In this document: positions 44,285-51,987 of the stretch, piece by piece
How the letters are laid out: every line of letters starts with the position of its first letter
Position numbering within the stretch: the first letter of the stretch is position 1
Assembly (NCBI GenBank): GCA_019116245.1
Contig: DXCC01000006.1
Location: 1 to 64,000 of the forward strand
Origin: Candidatus Tidjanibacter faecipullorum
GTDB lineage: Bacteria > Bacteroidota > Bacteroidia > Bacteroidales > Rikenellaceae
Length of the DNA stretch: 64,000 nt
Direction of reading: 5' to 3'
The notes under the pieces: model-generated
Told to the model about the DNA's origin: nothing
Seen by the model: only the letters and a program-made list of their open reading frames with translations
Database searches by the model: none
Position numbers and translations under genes: made by a program

Positions 44285-44292
44285 TATCTTTG
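44285..44292 (+). promoter_or_regulatory. Bacteroidota -7 element (TATCTTTG) for rsmG
   Basis: TATCTTTG, 45 bp upstream of the GTG start at 44338; it supports starting translation after this point. Confidence 0.55.
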
Positions 44293-44337
44293 TGCCGGCG
44301 GGCGCCGCGACACCCGCCGCCATCCAACAAGCTACCC

Positions 44338-44961
44338 GTGGAACTGATCGAAAAATATTTCGGCGCCGAACTGACGCCCGAGCAGCGCGAACGTTTTGCC
44401 CGCCTCTACGACCTCTATGCCGAGTGGAACGCCAAGATCAATGTCGTCTCACGCAAGGATTTCGAGAGCCTCTACCTGAAGCATGTGCTCCACTCGCTGG
44501 CCATTGCCTGCGTGTGTCGGTTCGATGCGGGGGCGCGCATCTGCGACGTGGGAACGGGTGGCGGCTTTCCGGCCGTGCCGCTGGCGATCCTCTTTCCGGA
44601 GGCCCGGTTCACGGCGGTCGATTCGATCGGCAAGAAGATTACCGTCGTGCGCGGTGTGGTTTCGGCGCTCGGCCTGCAGAACCTGGAAGCGGTGAACGGC
44701 CGCGTCGAGGCGCTGGAGGGGCGGTTCGACTACGTGGTCAGCCGGGCTGTGACCGACATGGCCGAACTGATGGGCTGGGTGTGGAACAAAATCGAACGCG
44801 GCCAGCGCGGCACACTGCCCAACGGGCTGCTGGTGCTCAAGGGGGGCGAGCTGGCCGAGGAACTGGCGCGTGCGGGGCGGCGGTTTACGGTGTACGACAT
44901 TGCCCGCTTCTTCGACGAACCCTTTTTCGAGACGAAAAAAATCGTCTATCTGGCCAAATAG
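44338..44961 (+). CDS. rsmG: 16S rRNA (guanine527-N7)-methyltransferase
   Basis: A 207-residue RsmG (GidB): YAEWNAKINVVSRKDFESLYLKHVLHSL and the SAM-binding motif ICDVGTGGGFPAVPLAI are diagnostic. It makes m7G527 in 16S rRNA; its loss gives low-level streptomycin resistance in other bacteria. The start is a GTG (44338) that gives VELIEKYFGAELTPEQ; the frame is open further upstream, but that part overlaps the acetyltransferase gene and the promoter. Confidence 0.95.
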   Translation: MELIEKYFGAELTPEQRERFARLYDLYAEWNAKINVVSRKDFESLYLKHVLHSLAIACVCRFDAGARICDVGTGGGFPAVPLAILFPEARFTAVDSIGKKITVVRGVVSALGLQNLEAVNGRVEALEGRFDYVVSRAVTDMAELMGWVWNKIERGQRGTLPNGLLVLKGGELAEELARAGRRFTVYDIARFFDEPFFETKKIVYLAK

Positions 44962-45038
44962 GCCCCGTCGGGAGGGGCGTCGGACCGCTCCGGAAGGGTA
45001 CCCGGCAGGCCGATCGGGCGCTTTTTTGTCGTTTTTCT

Positions 45039-45068
45039 TTTGACTTTATTAAAAATGCTTTATCTTTG
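45039..45068 (+). promoter_or_regulatory. Promoter of rpmH (TTTG-N18-TATCTTTG)
   Basis: TTTG at 45039-45042, an 18-bp spacer, TATCTTTG at 45061-45068; the ATG is 46 bp downstream. Confidence 0.7.
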
Positions 45069-45114
45069 CCCTCCGCAAAGAGCGCAAAGACAATAAAATA
45101 ATAAATAGAGAATC

Positions 45115-45270
45115 ATGAAAAGGACTTTCCAACCCTCGCGCCGCAAGAGGATCAACAAACACGGTTTCCGTCAGCGGATGGCGACCGTAAACGGCCGCAA
45201 AGTTCTCGCTGCCCGTCGTGCAAAGGGCCGCAAGAAACTCACCGTATCGGACGAGACCCGTTTCAAATAG
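45115..45270 (+). CDS. rpmH: 50S ribosomal protein L34
   Basis: A 51-residue, very basic protein beginning [18 protein letters not shown], the canonical L34 sequence, ending TVSDETRFK. It has a strong promoter, an A-rich leader (caataaaataataaatagag) before the ATG, and a terminator. It is not adjacent to rnpA or dnaA here, unlike the order in many bacteria. Confidence 0.97.
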   Translation: MKRTFQPSRRKRINKHGFRQRMATVNGRKVLAARRAKGRKKLTVSDETRFK

Positions 45271-45307
45271 TGGTAGCCGTTCGGTTTGACCGTATAGCAT
45301 TCAGTAC

Positions 45308-45335
45308 AGCCGCCTGATCCAAGGCGGCTTTTTTT
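45308..45335 (+). terminator. Terminator of rpmH
   Basis: An 8-bp stem (45308-45315 with 45322-45329) and a run of T to 45335. Confidence 0.88.
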
Positions 45336-45379
45336 GATTTATCGGGCGGAGTGGCAGCTGCTCCGTCGCGGGATTTTTC

Positions 45380-45387
45380 TATCTTTG
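45380..45387 (+). promoter_or_regulatory. Bacteroidota -7 element (TATCTTTG) immediately before mqnE
   Basis: TATCTTTG ends only 9 bp before the ATG at 45397, so a transcript started here would have a leader of a few nucleotides at most. Confidence 0.55.
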
Positions 45388-45396
45388 ATCTTCGTG

Positions 45397-46482
45397 ATGA
45401 AAACCAATACCATCGATACGATCGCCGAAAAGATCCTTGCGGGAGGCCGCATCGGTCGTGAGGAGGCCGAGGTGCTCTGGCGCGAGGCGCCGCTTTCGCT
45501 GCTGGGACGGCTGGCTTCGGAGATGAAACGCCGCAAGAGCGGCGATGCGGTGTACTACAACCGCAATTTCCACATCGAGCCGACGAACATCTGCGTCTTC
45601 AACTGCCGGTTCTGTTCGTACCGCCGCGGGGCGGGCGATCCCGACGCGTGGAACCACTCGCTGGCGGAGATCGAGCAGCTTGTCGAGGCCCGCAGAAACA
45701 GCGGTGTGACGGAAGTACACATCGTGGGCGGCGTGCATCCCGACCATGACATCCATTTCTATGCCGAGATGATCCGCACCGTCAAGCGCCTGCTGCCCGA
45801 TGTGGCGGTCAAGGCCTACACGGCCATCGAACTGGCCTACATGATTGACAAGGCGGGCATGAGTTACGAGGAGGGACTGACCCTGCTGCGCGATGCGGGG
45901 CTGCAGGCCATTCCGGGCGGCGGTGCCGAGATCTTCGACGAGGAGCTGCGCCGGCAGATCTGTCCCGAGAAGGGGGATGCGCAGGTGTGGCTTTCGCTGC
46001 ACCGGACGGCTCACCGGCTGGGTATCCGGAGTAATGCGACGATGCTCTACGGCCATGTGGAGACCATTCCCCAGCGGATCGACCACCTCGACCGGCTGCG
46101 TACCCTGCAGGACGAGACGGGCGGTTTCGATGCCTTCATTCCGCTGAAGTTCCGTCGGTCGGGCAACCGGCTCGGCGAGGGGCGCGAGGAGGTGCCGGTG
46201 ACGGAGGACATGCGGACGCTGGCCATGTCGCGGCTCTACCTCGACAATTTCCCCCACATCAAGGCCTACTGGGTGATGTATGGCAAGCAGACGGCCGAGA
46301 TGGCACTGGCCTTCGGCGCCGACGACATGGACGGCACGATCGACGATTCGACGAAGATCTATTCGATGGCGGGGGCGGAGCAGAAACCGCGCCTGACGGT
46401 GGAGGAAATGAAGGCGATGGCTGCCTCGGCCGGGCTGCGGGCCGTCGAGCGCGACACCTTCTACCATGAAGTGGTCCGGTAA
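45397..46482 (+). CDS. mqnE: Aminodeoxyfutalosine synthase (radical SAM)
   Basis: A 361-residue radical-SAM enzyme. The 4Fe-4S cluster motif is C66-x3-C70-x2-C73 in EPTNICVFNCRFCSYRRG; HIVGGVHPD and AIPGGGAEIFDEELRRQICPEK are the MqnE-type signatures that separate it from MqnC. It joins 3-enolpyruvylbenzoate to SAM-derived adenosyl to make aminodeoxyfutalosine in the futalosine route to menaquinone. ATG 45397 is chosen because the upstream frame crosses the -7 element. It is followed after 29 nt by the PASTA gene. Confidence 0.92.
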   Translation: MKTNTIDTIAEKILAGGRIGREEAEVLWREAPLSLLGRLASEMKRRKSGDAVYYNRNFHIEPTNICVFNCRFCSYRRGAGDPDAWNHSLAEIEQLVEARRNSGVTEVHIVGGVHPDHDIHFYAEMIRTVKRLLPDVAVKAYTAIELAYMIDKAGMSYEEGLTLLRDAGLQAIPGGGAEIFDEELRRQICPEKGDAQVWLSLHRTAHRLGIRSNATMLYGHVETIPQRIDHLDRLRTLQDETGGFDAFIPLKFRRSGNRLGEGREEVPVTEDMRTLAMSRLYLDNFPHIKAYWVMYGKQTAEMALAFGADDMDGTIDDSTKIYSMAGAEQKPRLTVEEMKAMAASAGLRAVERDTFYHEVVR

Positions 46483-46511
46483 CCGGAACTGAACAAGCAA
46501 GATAACGAAGT

Positions 46512-47591
46512 ATGGCGATGACAAACGGAACGGAACGGCGCGATGCGGAACCGCTGTGGCGCCGGTTGTGGAACAACTATGTGGTTCGCAATGTGGTGCT
46601 GGCGGTGAGCCTGCTGGTGATCGGATTGTTTCTGGTCAACGTGCTGCTGAACATCTTCACGCGGCACAACAAATATATCGAGGTGCCCGACCTCGAGGAG
46701 CTGACCCTCGACGAGGCGCGGCAGCTGATCCGCCGAAAGGACCTGCGCATCGAGGTGAACGATTCGCTCTATGTGGCGGCGCTGGATCCCGGCACCGTAC
46801 TGGAGCAGCAGCCGGCGGCCGGTACCCGGGTGAAACCGGGGCGCCGGATCTACGTGACGGTGAACGCCACTCAGCAGCGCATCGTCGATGTGCCCTACGT
46901 GGCGGGCTATTCGCTGAGGCAGGCGTGGAACATCCTGGCCACGGCCGGGTTCCGCATCGAACGGTTGGAGTATGTCTCCGACATTGCCACCAACAACGTA
47001 CTGGAACAGCGGGTCGGTTCCCGTCGCGTGACGCCCGAACACCCGGTACAGGCCCGGATGGGCAGCGGCGTGGTGCTGGTGCTGGGCCGGGCGGCCGATG
47101 CCGCACGGGTGACCGTGCCGCGCGTGGTGGGACTCACGCTGCGTGAGGCCGAGAGCCGGATCTGGGATGCCGGTCTGAATGTCGGCGGCATCGAACAAGA
47201 CGAGGGCATCGATCAGAAGACGATCCGCCAGGCCAGGGTATGGCGCCAGACGCCCGACCAGGGCAGCATGGCGTCGCTGGGATCCCGCGTGTCGCTGGCG
47301 CTGACCCTCGATTCGGCCCGGTTGTCCAAGGGGGTCTCTTCCTCTGACCGGCAGGCCGTGCAGGCGGCCCGTCATGCGGTGCGCGAGCGGGTCGTGCGCG
47401 ACAGTCTGGCCGCTGCGGGCTTCTCCGGCGAGCAGCTGCAGTTCGAGACGGAGTGGCAGTTGAAGATCGAGCGGGGCGAGGCGACGCCCGAGGAGCGGGC
47501 CGCCGCCGAAGCGGAACTTATCATGCAGTCGCTGGAAAACTACGGTACGGCGGTGGATGCGAGTGAAGAGGAGGATGAATTCTTCCATTGA
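46512..47591 (+). CDS. Membrane-anchored PASTA-domain protein
   Basis: A 359-residue protein: cytoplasmic N-terminus (about 1-26), one membrane helix (27-48), then three PASTA domains. The first (about 56-118) starts YIEVPDLEELTLDEARQLI, the second (about 120-190) RIVDVPYVAGYSLRQAWNIL, the third (about 197-270) RVTVPRVVGLTLREAESRI. A charged helical tail ends EEEDEFFH. PASTA domains bind peptidoglycan or beta-lactams in PknB-type kinases and PBP2x, but there is no kinase or penicillin-binding domain here. The genes mqnE and rluD flank it on the same strand; 13 nt separate it from rluD. Confidence 0.88.
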   Translation: MAMTNGTERRDAEPLWRRLWNNYVVRNVVLAVSLLVIGLFLVNVLLNIFTRHNKYIEVPDLEELTLDEARQLIRRKDLRIEVNDSLYVAALDPGTVLEQQPAAGTRVKPGRRIYVTVNATQQRIVDVPYVAGYSLRQAWNILATAGFRIERLEYVSDIATNNVLEQRVGSRRVTPEHPVQARMGSGVVLVLGRAADAARVTVPRVVGLTLREAESRIWDAGLNVGGIEQDEGIDQKTIRQARVWRQTPDQGSMASLGSRVSLALTLDSARLSKGVSSSDRQAVQAARHAVRERVVRDSLAAAGFSGEQLQFETEWQLKIERGEATPEERAAAEAELIMQSLENYGTAVDASEEEDEFFH

Positions 47592-47604
47592 TCGGTGTAA
47601 CGGC

Positions 47605-48696
47605 ATGACGGACGGAATGGAGAGGGAGACGGAACGCTGCCAGGCGGAGGACGAACTGCTCGCCGAAGAGGCGGAGGAGCAGCAGGACGAACTGTACGAG
47701 CACTTTGCGGTGACGGTCGACAAGGGACAGGCGATGCAGCGCATCGACAAGTACCTGACCGTGCGCATCGAGGGAAGTTCGCGCAGCCGCGTGCAGGCGG
47801 CCGCCGACAGCGGCAACATCCTGGTGAACGGAGTGCCGGTCAAGTCGAGCTACAAGGTCAAGCCGCTCGACCGGATTTCGGTGGTGATGCCCTACCCGAA
47901 GCGGGAGGTGGAGATCGTGCCGGAGGATATTCCGCTCGACATCGTCTATGAGGACGACGACCTGATCGTGGTGAACAAACCGGCGGGGCTGGTGGTGCAT
48001 CCGGGGCACGGCAATTACAGCGGTACGCTGGTCAATGCCCTTACGTGGCACTTGAAGGATCTGCCCCTCTTCCAGGAGGGGGACATGCGGGCCGGGCTGG
48101 TGCACCGCATCGACAAGAACACCTCCGGCCTGCTGGTGGTGGCCAAGAACGAGAAGGCGCATGCGAAGCTGGCGCGCCAGTTCTTCGAGCATACCGTCTC
48201 GCGGCGTTACGTGGCGCTGGTGTGGGGCAATTTCGAGGAGGACGAGGGAACCGTCACCGGAAATATCGGCCGCAGCGTGCGCGACCGCCTCAAGATGGCC
48301 GTCTATCCCGACGGCAGCGACGGCAAGCATGCCGTCACCCATTATCGGGTGCTGAAACGTTACGGTTATGTGACCCTTGTGGAGTGCCGTCTCGAGACGG
48401 GACGTACCCACCAGATTCGCGTGCACATGGAGTATATCGGCCATCCGCTCTTCAATGACGAGCGGTACGGCGGTGACCGCATTCTGAAGGGGACGACCTT
48501 TTCCAAATACAAACAGTTCATCGAAAACTGCTTTGCCATCATGCCGCGCCATGCGCTCCATGCCCGCAGTCTGGGGTTCGACCACCCGACCACCCGTCAG
48601 CGCATGGAGTTCGACAGCGAACTGCCGGCCGATTTTCGGGCCGTGCTGGAGAAGTGGGACGCCTACACGGCAGCCCGCCCGGCCGAGGAGGAGTAG
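47605..48696 (+). CDS. rluD: Pseudouridine synthase, RluA/RluD family
   Basis: A 363-residue enzyme. After an acidic N-terminal tail of about 30 residues comes an S4 RNA-binding domain (MQRIDKYLTVRIEGSSRSRVQ, ILVNGVPVKSSYKVK), then the catalytic domain with the motif HRIDKNTSGLLVVAK (catalytic Asp) and GRTHQIRVHMEYIGHPLFND. RluD makes pseudouridines in helix 69 of 23S rRNA; specificity within the RluA/C/D group is inferred. I chose ATG 47605 (MTDGMERE) just after the upstream stop. ATG 47575 lies inside the PASTA gene and is a possible coupled start. Confidence 0.9.
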   Translation: MTDGMERETERCQAEDELLAEEAEEQQDELYEHFAVTVDKGQAMQRIDKYLTVRIEGSSRSRVQAAADSGNILVNGVPVKSSYKVKPLDRISVVMPYPKREVEIVPEDIPLDIVYEDDDLIVVNKPAGLVVHPGHGNYSGTLVNALTWHLKDLPLFQEGDMRAGLVHRIDKNTSGLLVVAKNEKAHAKLARQFFEHTVSRRYVALVWGNFEEDEGTVTGNIGRSVRDRLKMAVYPDGSDGKHAVTHYRVLKRYGYVTLVECRLETGRTHQIRVHMEYIGHPLFNDERYGGDRILKGTTFSKYKQFIENCFAIMPRHALHARSLGFDHPTTRQRMEFDSELPADFRAVLEKWDAYTAARPAEEE

Positions 48697-48720
48697 CACC
48701 GTCGCGCGGAACAAGAGGAA

Positions 48721-48749
48721 AGGCACACCGGTCGCGGGTGCCTTTTTTT
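48721..48749 (+). terminator. Terminator of the mqnE-PASTA-rluD operon
   Basis: A 9-bp stem with one bulged A (48721-48730 with 48735-48743), loop GTCG, followed by a T-run to 48749. Confidence 0.8.
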
Positions 48750-48826
48750 GTGGGCAGGCGGTCGTGCAAATGGGCGGGGCGGGACGGGGCAAACGGAACG
48801 GTTTTTGCAGCACATGTTATTATGGA

Positions 48827-48849
48827 GCGGCTCCGCCGTAAGGAGCCGC
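48827..48849 (+). other. Hairpin in the ndk leader
   Basis: An 8-bp stem (48827-48834 with 48842-48849) 16 nt upstream of the ndk ATG, followed by A-rich rather than T-rich sequence, so not a terminator. It may affect translation of ndk. Confidence 0.45.
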
Positions 48850-48865
48850 AAAAGCAAGAGACCGT

Positions 48866-49330
48866 ATGACTGAACGCACATTTTCCATCATCAAACCCAA
48901 TGCCGTGGCGGCGGGGGCCGTCGGGCAAATCCTCGATGCCATGCTGGCCGACGGATTCCGCATCATCGGACTGAAGCTGGTCTGCATGAGCCGCAACGAG
49001 GCCGAGAAATTCTATGCCGTCCATCGGGGCAAACCTTTCTATGACCGGCTGGTCACCTTCATGACCTCCGGCCCCTCCGTGGTGCTGGTACTCGAGCGGG
49101 AGGATGCCGTGGCCGGGCTGCGCCGGCTGGCCGGTGCAACCGATCCCGCCAAGGCGGCGGAGGGAACGCTGCGGCGCCGCTTTGGCGAGAATGTCACCCG
49201 CAATGCCGTGCATGCCTCCGACAGCGTTGAAAATGCCCGTGAGGAGGCGGGGCGTTTTTTCGACGAACGCGAAATCGTCGTGGCCCGCTATGCGCCTCCG
49301 GCCGTCGAGGCGGAGGACGGAGCGTGCTGA
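48866..49330 (+). CDS. ndk: Nucleoside diphosphate kinase
   Basis: A 154-residue NDK: ERTFSIIKPNAVAAGAVGQIL at the start, and NAVHASDSVENAREE with the phosphorylated histidine. It equilibrates nucleoside di- and triphosphates. Full length for the family with a short extra tail (VEAEDGAC). It stands between the rluD terminator and a lipoprotein gene; a hairpin precedes it and no TAnnTTTG motif was found. Confidence 0.97.
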   Translation: MTERTFSIIKPNAVAAGAVGQILDAMLADGFRIIGLKLVCMSRNEAEKFYAVHRGKPFYDRLVTFMTSGPSVVLVLEREDAVAGLRRLAGATDPAKAAEGTLRRRFGENVTRNAVHASDSVENAREEAGRFFDEREIVVARYAPPAVEAEDGAC

Positions 49331-49399
49331 GGAGCGGCGCGGAAGTCCGGGTGGCGGGCAATAAAACGGCTCGCCGTACGTATCTATCCCAAAAGGCCC

Positions 49400-49407
49400 T
49401 ATCTTTG
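49400..49407 (+). promoter_or_regulatory. Bacteroidota -7 element (TATCTTTG) for the lipoprotein gene
   Basis: TATCTTTG, 51 bp upstream of the ATG at 49459. No -33 partner. Confidence 0.55.
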
Positions 49408-49458
49408 CGGCGGCCGGAGAGGTGCTCCGGACCGGAACAAATCAAAAACGGATAGAAA

Positions 49459-50133
49459 ATGAAAAAAGGATGGCTCGTGTGGCTGGCTGTGCCGGCCCTG
49501 CTGCTCGGTTGCAGCCAGAGCAACGATTATGATACGACGACTCTCGACCGGACCTCGCTCGAGATGCGGGCCGGGGACGTGCAGACCGTCTATGTGACCA
49601 GCGGCAATCCCGACAAGGTGGTGTGGCGCAGCGCCAATGAATTTGTGGCTACGGTGGATCGCGGCCAGATCAAGGCTCTGCGCATCGGTTCCACCCGCGT
49701 GTGGGCCAACAGTGCGGCCGTGGCCGTGACGGTGAAGGGGCGTTACGACCTCTATGATGAGCCGATGACGGGGCTCCGCTGGGGCATGACCCGCGAGGAA
49801 CTGGTGGCCAAGCTGGGCTTCCCGGACGGTGTGGTGGGCAATGTGCTGACCTATAACATGGAGTCGGCCACGACGTCGTTCCTGTCGTATGAATTCGATG
49901 CGGACATGCGGCTCACGGGGGCCAGCGTGTCGGTCAGCAAGGGGTTCAGCGACGAGCTGGAGGCCTTCCTCGGCGAACGTTACCTGCAGATTACGTCGGA
50001 GGGACGGCCGGATCAGCAGTACATTGACGCCCTGACCGTAACGGACGCTTCGGTGGTGGTGACCCGGGCCTCGTACGATGACCTGTACTGGCTCGTCACC
50101 TATCGAGACATTACCTCCTACGCGTGGCAGTAG
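49459..50133 (+). CDS. Lipoprotein with N-terminal Ig-like (BIG2-type) domain
   Basis: A 224-residue protein with lipobox LLLGC (Cys18). Residues about 28-95 (TSLEMRAGDVQTVYV, VVWRSANEFVATVDRGQ, IKALRIGSTRVWANS) fit the bacterial Ig-like BIG2 pattern. The C-terminal 125 residues (MTGLRWGMTREELVAKLGFPDG...) contain a WGMTREE segment like those of small SmpA/BamE-like or DUF-type periplasmic modules, but I cannot name the family. Location should be periplasmic or outer-membrane. It has its own promoter and a long shared terminator. Confidence 0.75.
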   Translation: MKKGWLVWLAVPALLLGCSQSNDYDTTTLDRTSLEMRAGDVQTVYVTSGNPDKVVWRSANEFVATVDRGQIKALRIGSTRVWANSAAVAVTVKGRYDLYDEPMTGLRWGMTREELVAKLGFPDGVVGNVLTYNMESATTSFLSYEFDADMRLTGASVSVSKGFSDELEAFLGERYLQITSEGRPDQQYIDALTVTDASVVVTRASYDDLYWLVTYRDITSYAWQ

Positions 50134-50152
50134 GTGCGGCGGACCGGAAGAG

Positions 50153-50195
50153 AAACAGCACAGGCAGCGGAGCAGTCCGCTGCCTGTGCTGTTTT
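50153..50195. terminator. Shared terminator between the convergent lipoprotein and ade genes
   Basis: A perfect 19-bp stem (50153-50171 with 50176-50194, tetraloop GCAG), with T-rich flanks on both strands. Confidence 0.82.
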
Positions 50196-50214
50196 CTGCG
50201 TGAGGGGGGAAGAC

Positions 50215-51843
50215 CTACGAAGCCGTTTCCTCGTCGAGGAAGCGGAATCGCGAGAACTGGAACAGCCCCTGCTCGCCGAGTTTGAGTTCGGGAATGACGA
50301 TCAGCGCTATGAAGGAGAGCGTCATGAAGGGCGAGTCGATGCGGCATCCCCGTTCGCGCAGGGCGGAGAGCCGCAGCCAGGCGGTGGCGATCTCTTCGGC
50401 GGAGCAGTCGGCCATGATGCCCGCGATGGGGAGCGGCTGGAGCACGGTCCGGTCGCCCTCCGCAAAGGAGAGTCCGCCGCGGTGTTCGATGACGGTGTTG
50501 ATGGCGCGGGCCAGATCGCGGTCGTTGCTGCCAATGGCGATGATGTTGTGGGAGTCGTGCGACACCGATGCGGCCAGGGCGCCCCTCCGCAGTCCGAAGC
50601 CGGTGAGGTAGGCCACCTGCGGCGGGGTGTCGTTCGTGTAGCGGTTCAGGTAGACGATCTTCAGCAGGTCCTGGGACAGGTCGGCCTCGAGGTTGTCGGT
50701 CGGGGCGACGGCGAGCGTGCGGTCCTGCGTGACCAGCTCGCCGGGCAGTACGCCGATGCAGCGCACCCGTCCGCGGCAGGCCTTGCGCAGGTCAGCGGGG
50801 CGGATCGGCTGGCGGACGAAGCGGTTGAACGGCTCCGGAACGACCGGCCGGAAGGCGGGCGGGTTGGCGGCGTCGTAGCGGCGCTCGCCGTCGATCCACA
50901 CCTCCAGCGTGTGCAGGTCAGTCAGGTTGTCCAGTATGCAGAAGTCGGCCGGGTCGCCGGGGCGGAGCAGGCCCACGGGCAGTCCGTAGTGGAGGACGGG
51001 GTTGAGGGAGGCGGCGCGCCACACATCGAAGAGGTCGTGTCCGTCGGCCAGGGCGCGGCGGACCAGTTTGTCGATATGGCCTGTGAGCAGGTCGTGGGGA
51101 TGGGCGTCGTCCATGCAGAACATGACCCGGTCGGGCTGGGTGTCGAGTACGGGATGGAGGGCGGCGTAGTTACGGGCGGCGCTGCCTTCGCGGATCAGGA
51201 TCTTCATGCCGAGCGCGAGTTTCTCCCGGGCTTCCGCCAGGGTGAAGGCTTCGTGGTCGGTCGTGATGCCGGCGGCGATGTATTGGCGCAGCGGTTCGCC
51301 GGTGGCGCCCGGGGCGTGGCCGTCGACGGGCAGGCCGTGGCGGCGGGCGGCGTCGAGCTTGCGCATCATCTCCGGCTCGCGGCCGAGAACGGCCGGCATG
51401 TCCATGACTTCCGAAAGACCCACGAAGCGGCCCGAGGCGGTCATCCGTTCGACATCGTCGGCGGTGATCCGTCCGCCCGACCGGTCAAAGGCGGTGGCCG
51501 GTACGCAGGAGGGGATCGTGTAGCGGATCTTGATGGCTGCCCGGCGGGCGTGGGCCTCCATGAAGGCGATGCCTTCCGGGCCCATGACGTTGGCGATCTC
51601 GTGCGGATCGGAGACCACCGCCACGGTGCCGTGGGCGATCACCGTGCGGGCAAACTCTTCGGGGGTGAGCATGGAACTCTCGATGTGGACGTGGGCGTCC
51701 ACAAGGCCGGGCGCCAGGTAGCGGTCGTAGGTGCGTCCGTCCTCTTCGACGGCGACGATGCGGCCGTCGTCGATGGTGACCGTGCCGCCGTAAATGCGGC
51801 GGGCGTGAATGTCGATGATATTGCCGCTGAGGGTCTGTTTCAT
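50215..51843 (-). CDS. ade: Adenine deaminase
   Basis: A 542-residue amidohydrolase-fold adenine deaminase. Metal-ligand motifs are APGLVDAHVHIESS, VVSDPHEIANV, GHAPG and FCMDDAHPHDLL; LNPVLHYGLPVGLLRPGDPADF is the family signature near the end of the barrel. It converts adenine to hypoxanthine for purine salvage. ATG 51843 (MKQTLSGNIID) is chosen over the frame extension to 51879. A -7 element lies at 51881-51888. Convergent with the upstream lipoprotein gene. Confidence 0.95.
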   Translation of the reverse strand: MKQTLSGNIIDIHARRIYGGTVTIDDGRIVAVEEDGRTYDRYLAPGLVDAHVHIESSMLTPEEFARTVIAHGTVAVVSDPHEIANVMGPEGIAFMEAHARRAAIKIRYTIPSCVPATAFDRSGGRITADDVERMTASGRFVGLSEVMDMPAVLGREPEMMRKLDAARRHGLPVDGHAPGATGEPLRQYIAAGITTDHEAFTLAEAREKLALGMKILIREGSAARNYAALHPVLDTQPDRVMFCMDDAHPHDLLTGHIDKLVRRALADGHDLFDVWRAASLNPVLHYGLPVGLLRPGDPADFCILDNLTDLHTLEVWIDGERRYDAANPPAFRPVVPEPFNRFVRQPIRPADLRKACRGRVRCIGVLPGELVTQDRTLAVAPTDNLEADLSQDLLKIVYLNRYTNDTPPQVAYLTGFGLRRGALAASVSHDSHNIIAIGSNDRDLARAINTVIEHRGGLSFAEGDRTVLQPLPIAGIMADCSAEEIATAWLRLSALRERGCRIDSPFMTLSFIALIVIPELKLGEQGLFQFSRFRFLDEETAS

Positions 51844-51880
51844 GGCTGTTCGGAATTGCGGTCCGGCGGGGCGGGCCATT

Positions 51881-51888
51881 CAAAGATA
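51881..51888 (-). promoter_or_regulatory. Bacteroidota -7 element (TATCTTTG) for ade
   Basis: TATCTTTG on the minus strand, 38 bp upstream of the ATG at 51843. Confidence 0.55.
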
Positions 51889-51930
51889 CGAATTTCCGGC
51901 CTGCCCGCATGCCGCATCCGGCGGATAATG

Positions 51931-51962
51931 TTTGTCGGGAACGGTTCCGCGTGTTACCTTTG
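51931..51962 (+). promoter_or_regulatory. Promoter of the second glycosyltransferase (TTTG-N20-TACCTTTG)
   Basis: TTTG at 51931-51934, a 20-bp spacer, TACCTTTG at 51955-51962; the ATG is 25 bp downstream. One of the best promoter matches in the window. Confidence 0.75.
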
Positions 51963-51987
51963 CGGCAATTATCCGCAGAATCCAGTC

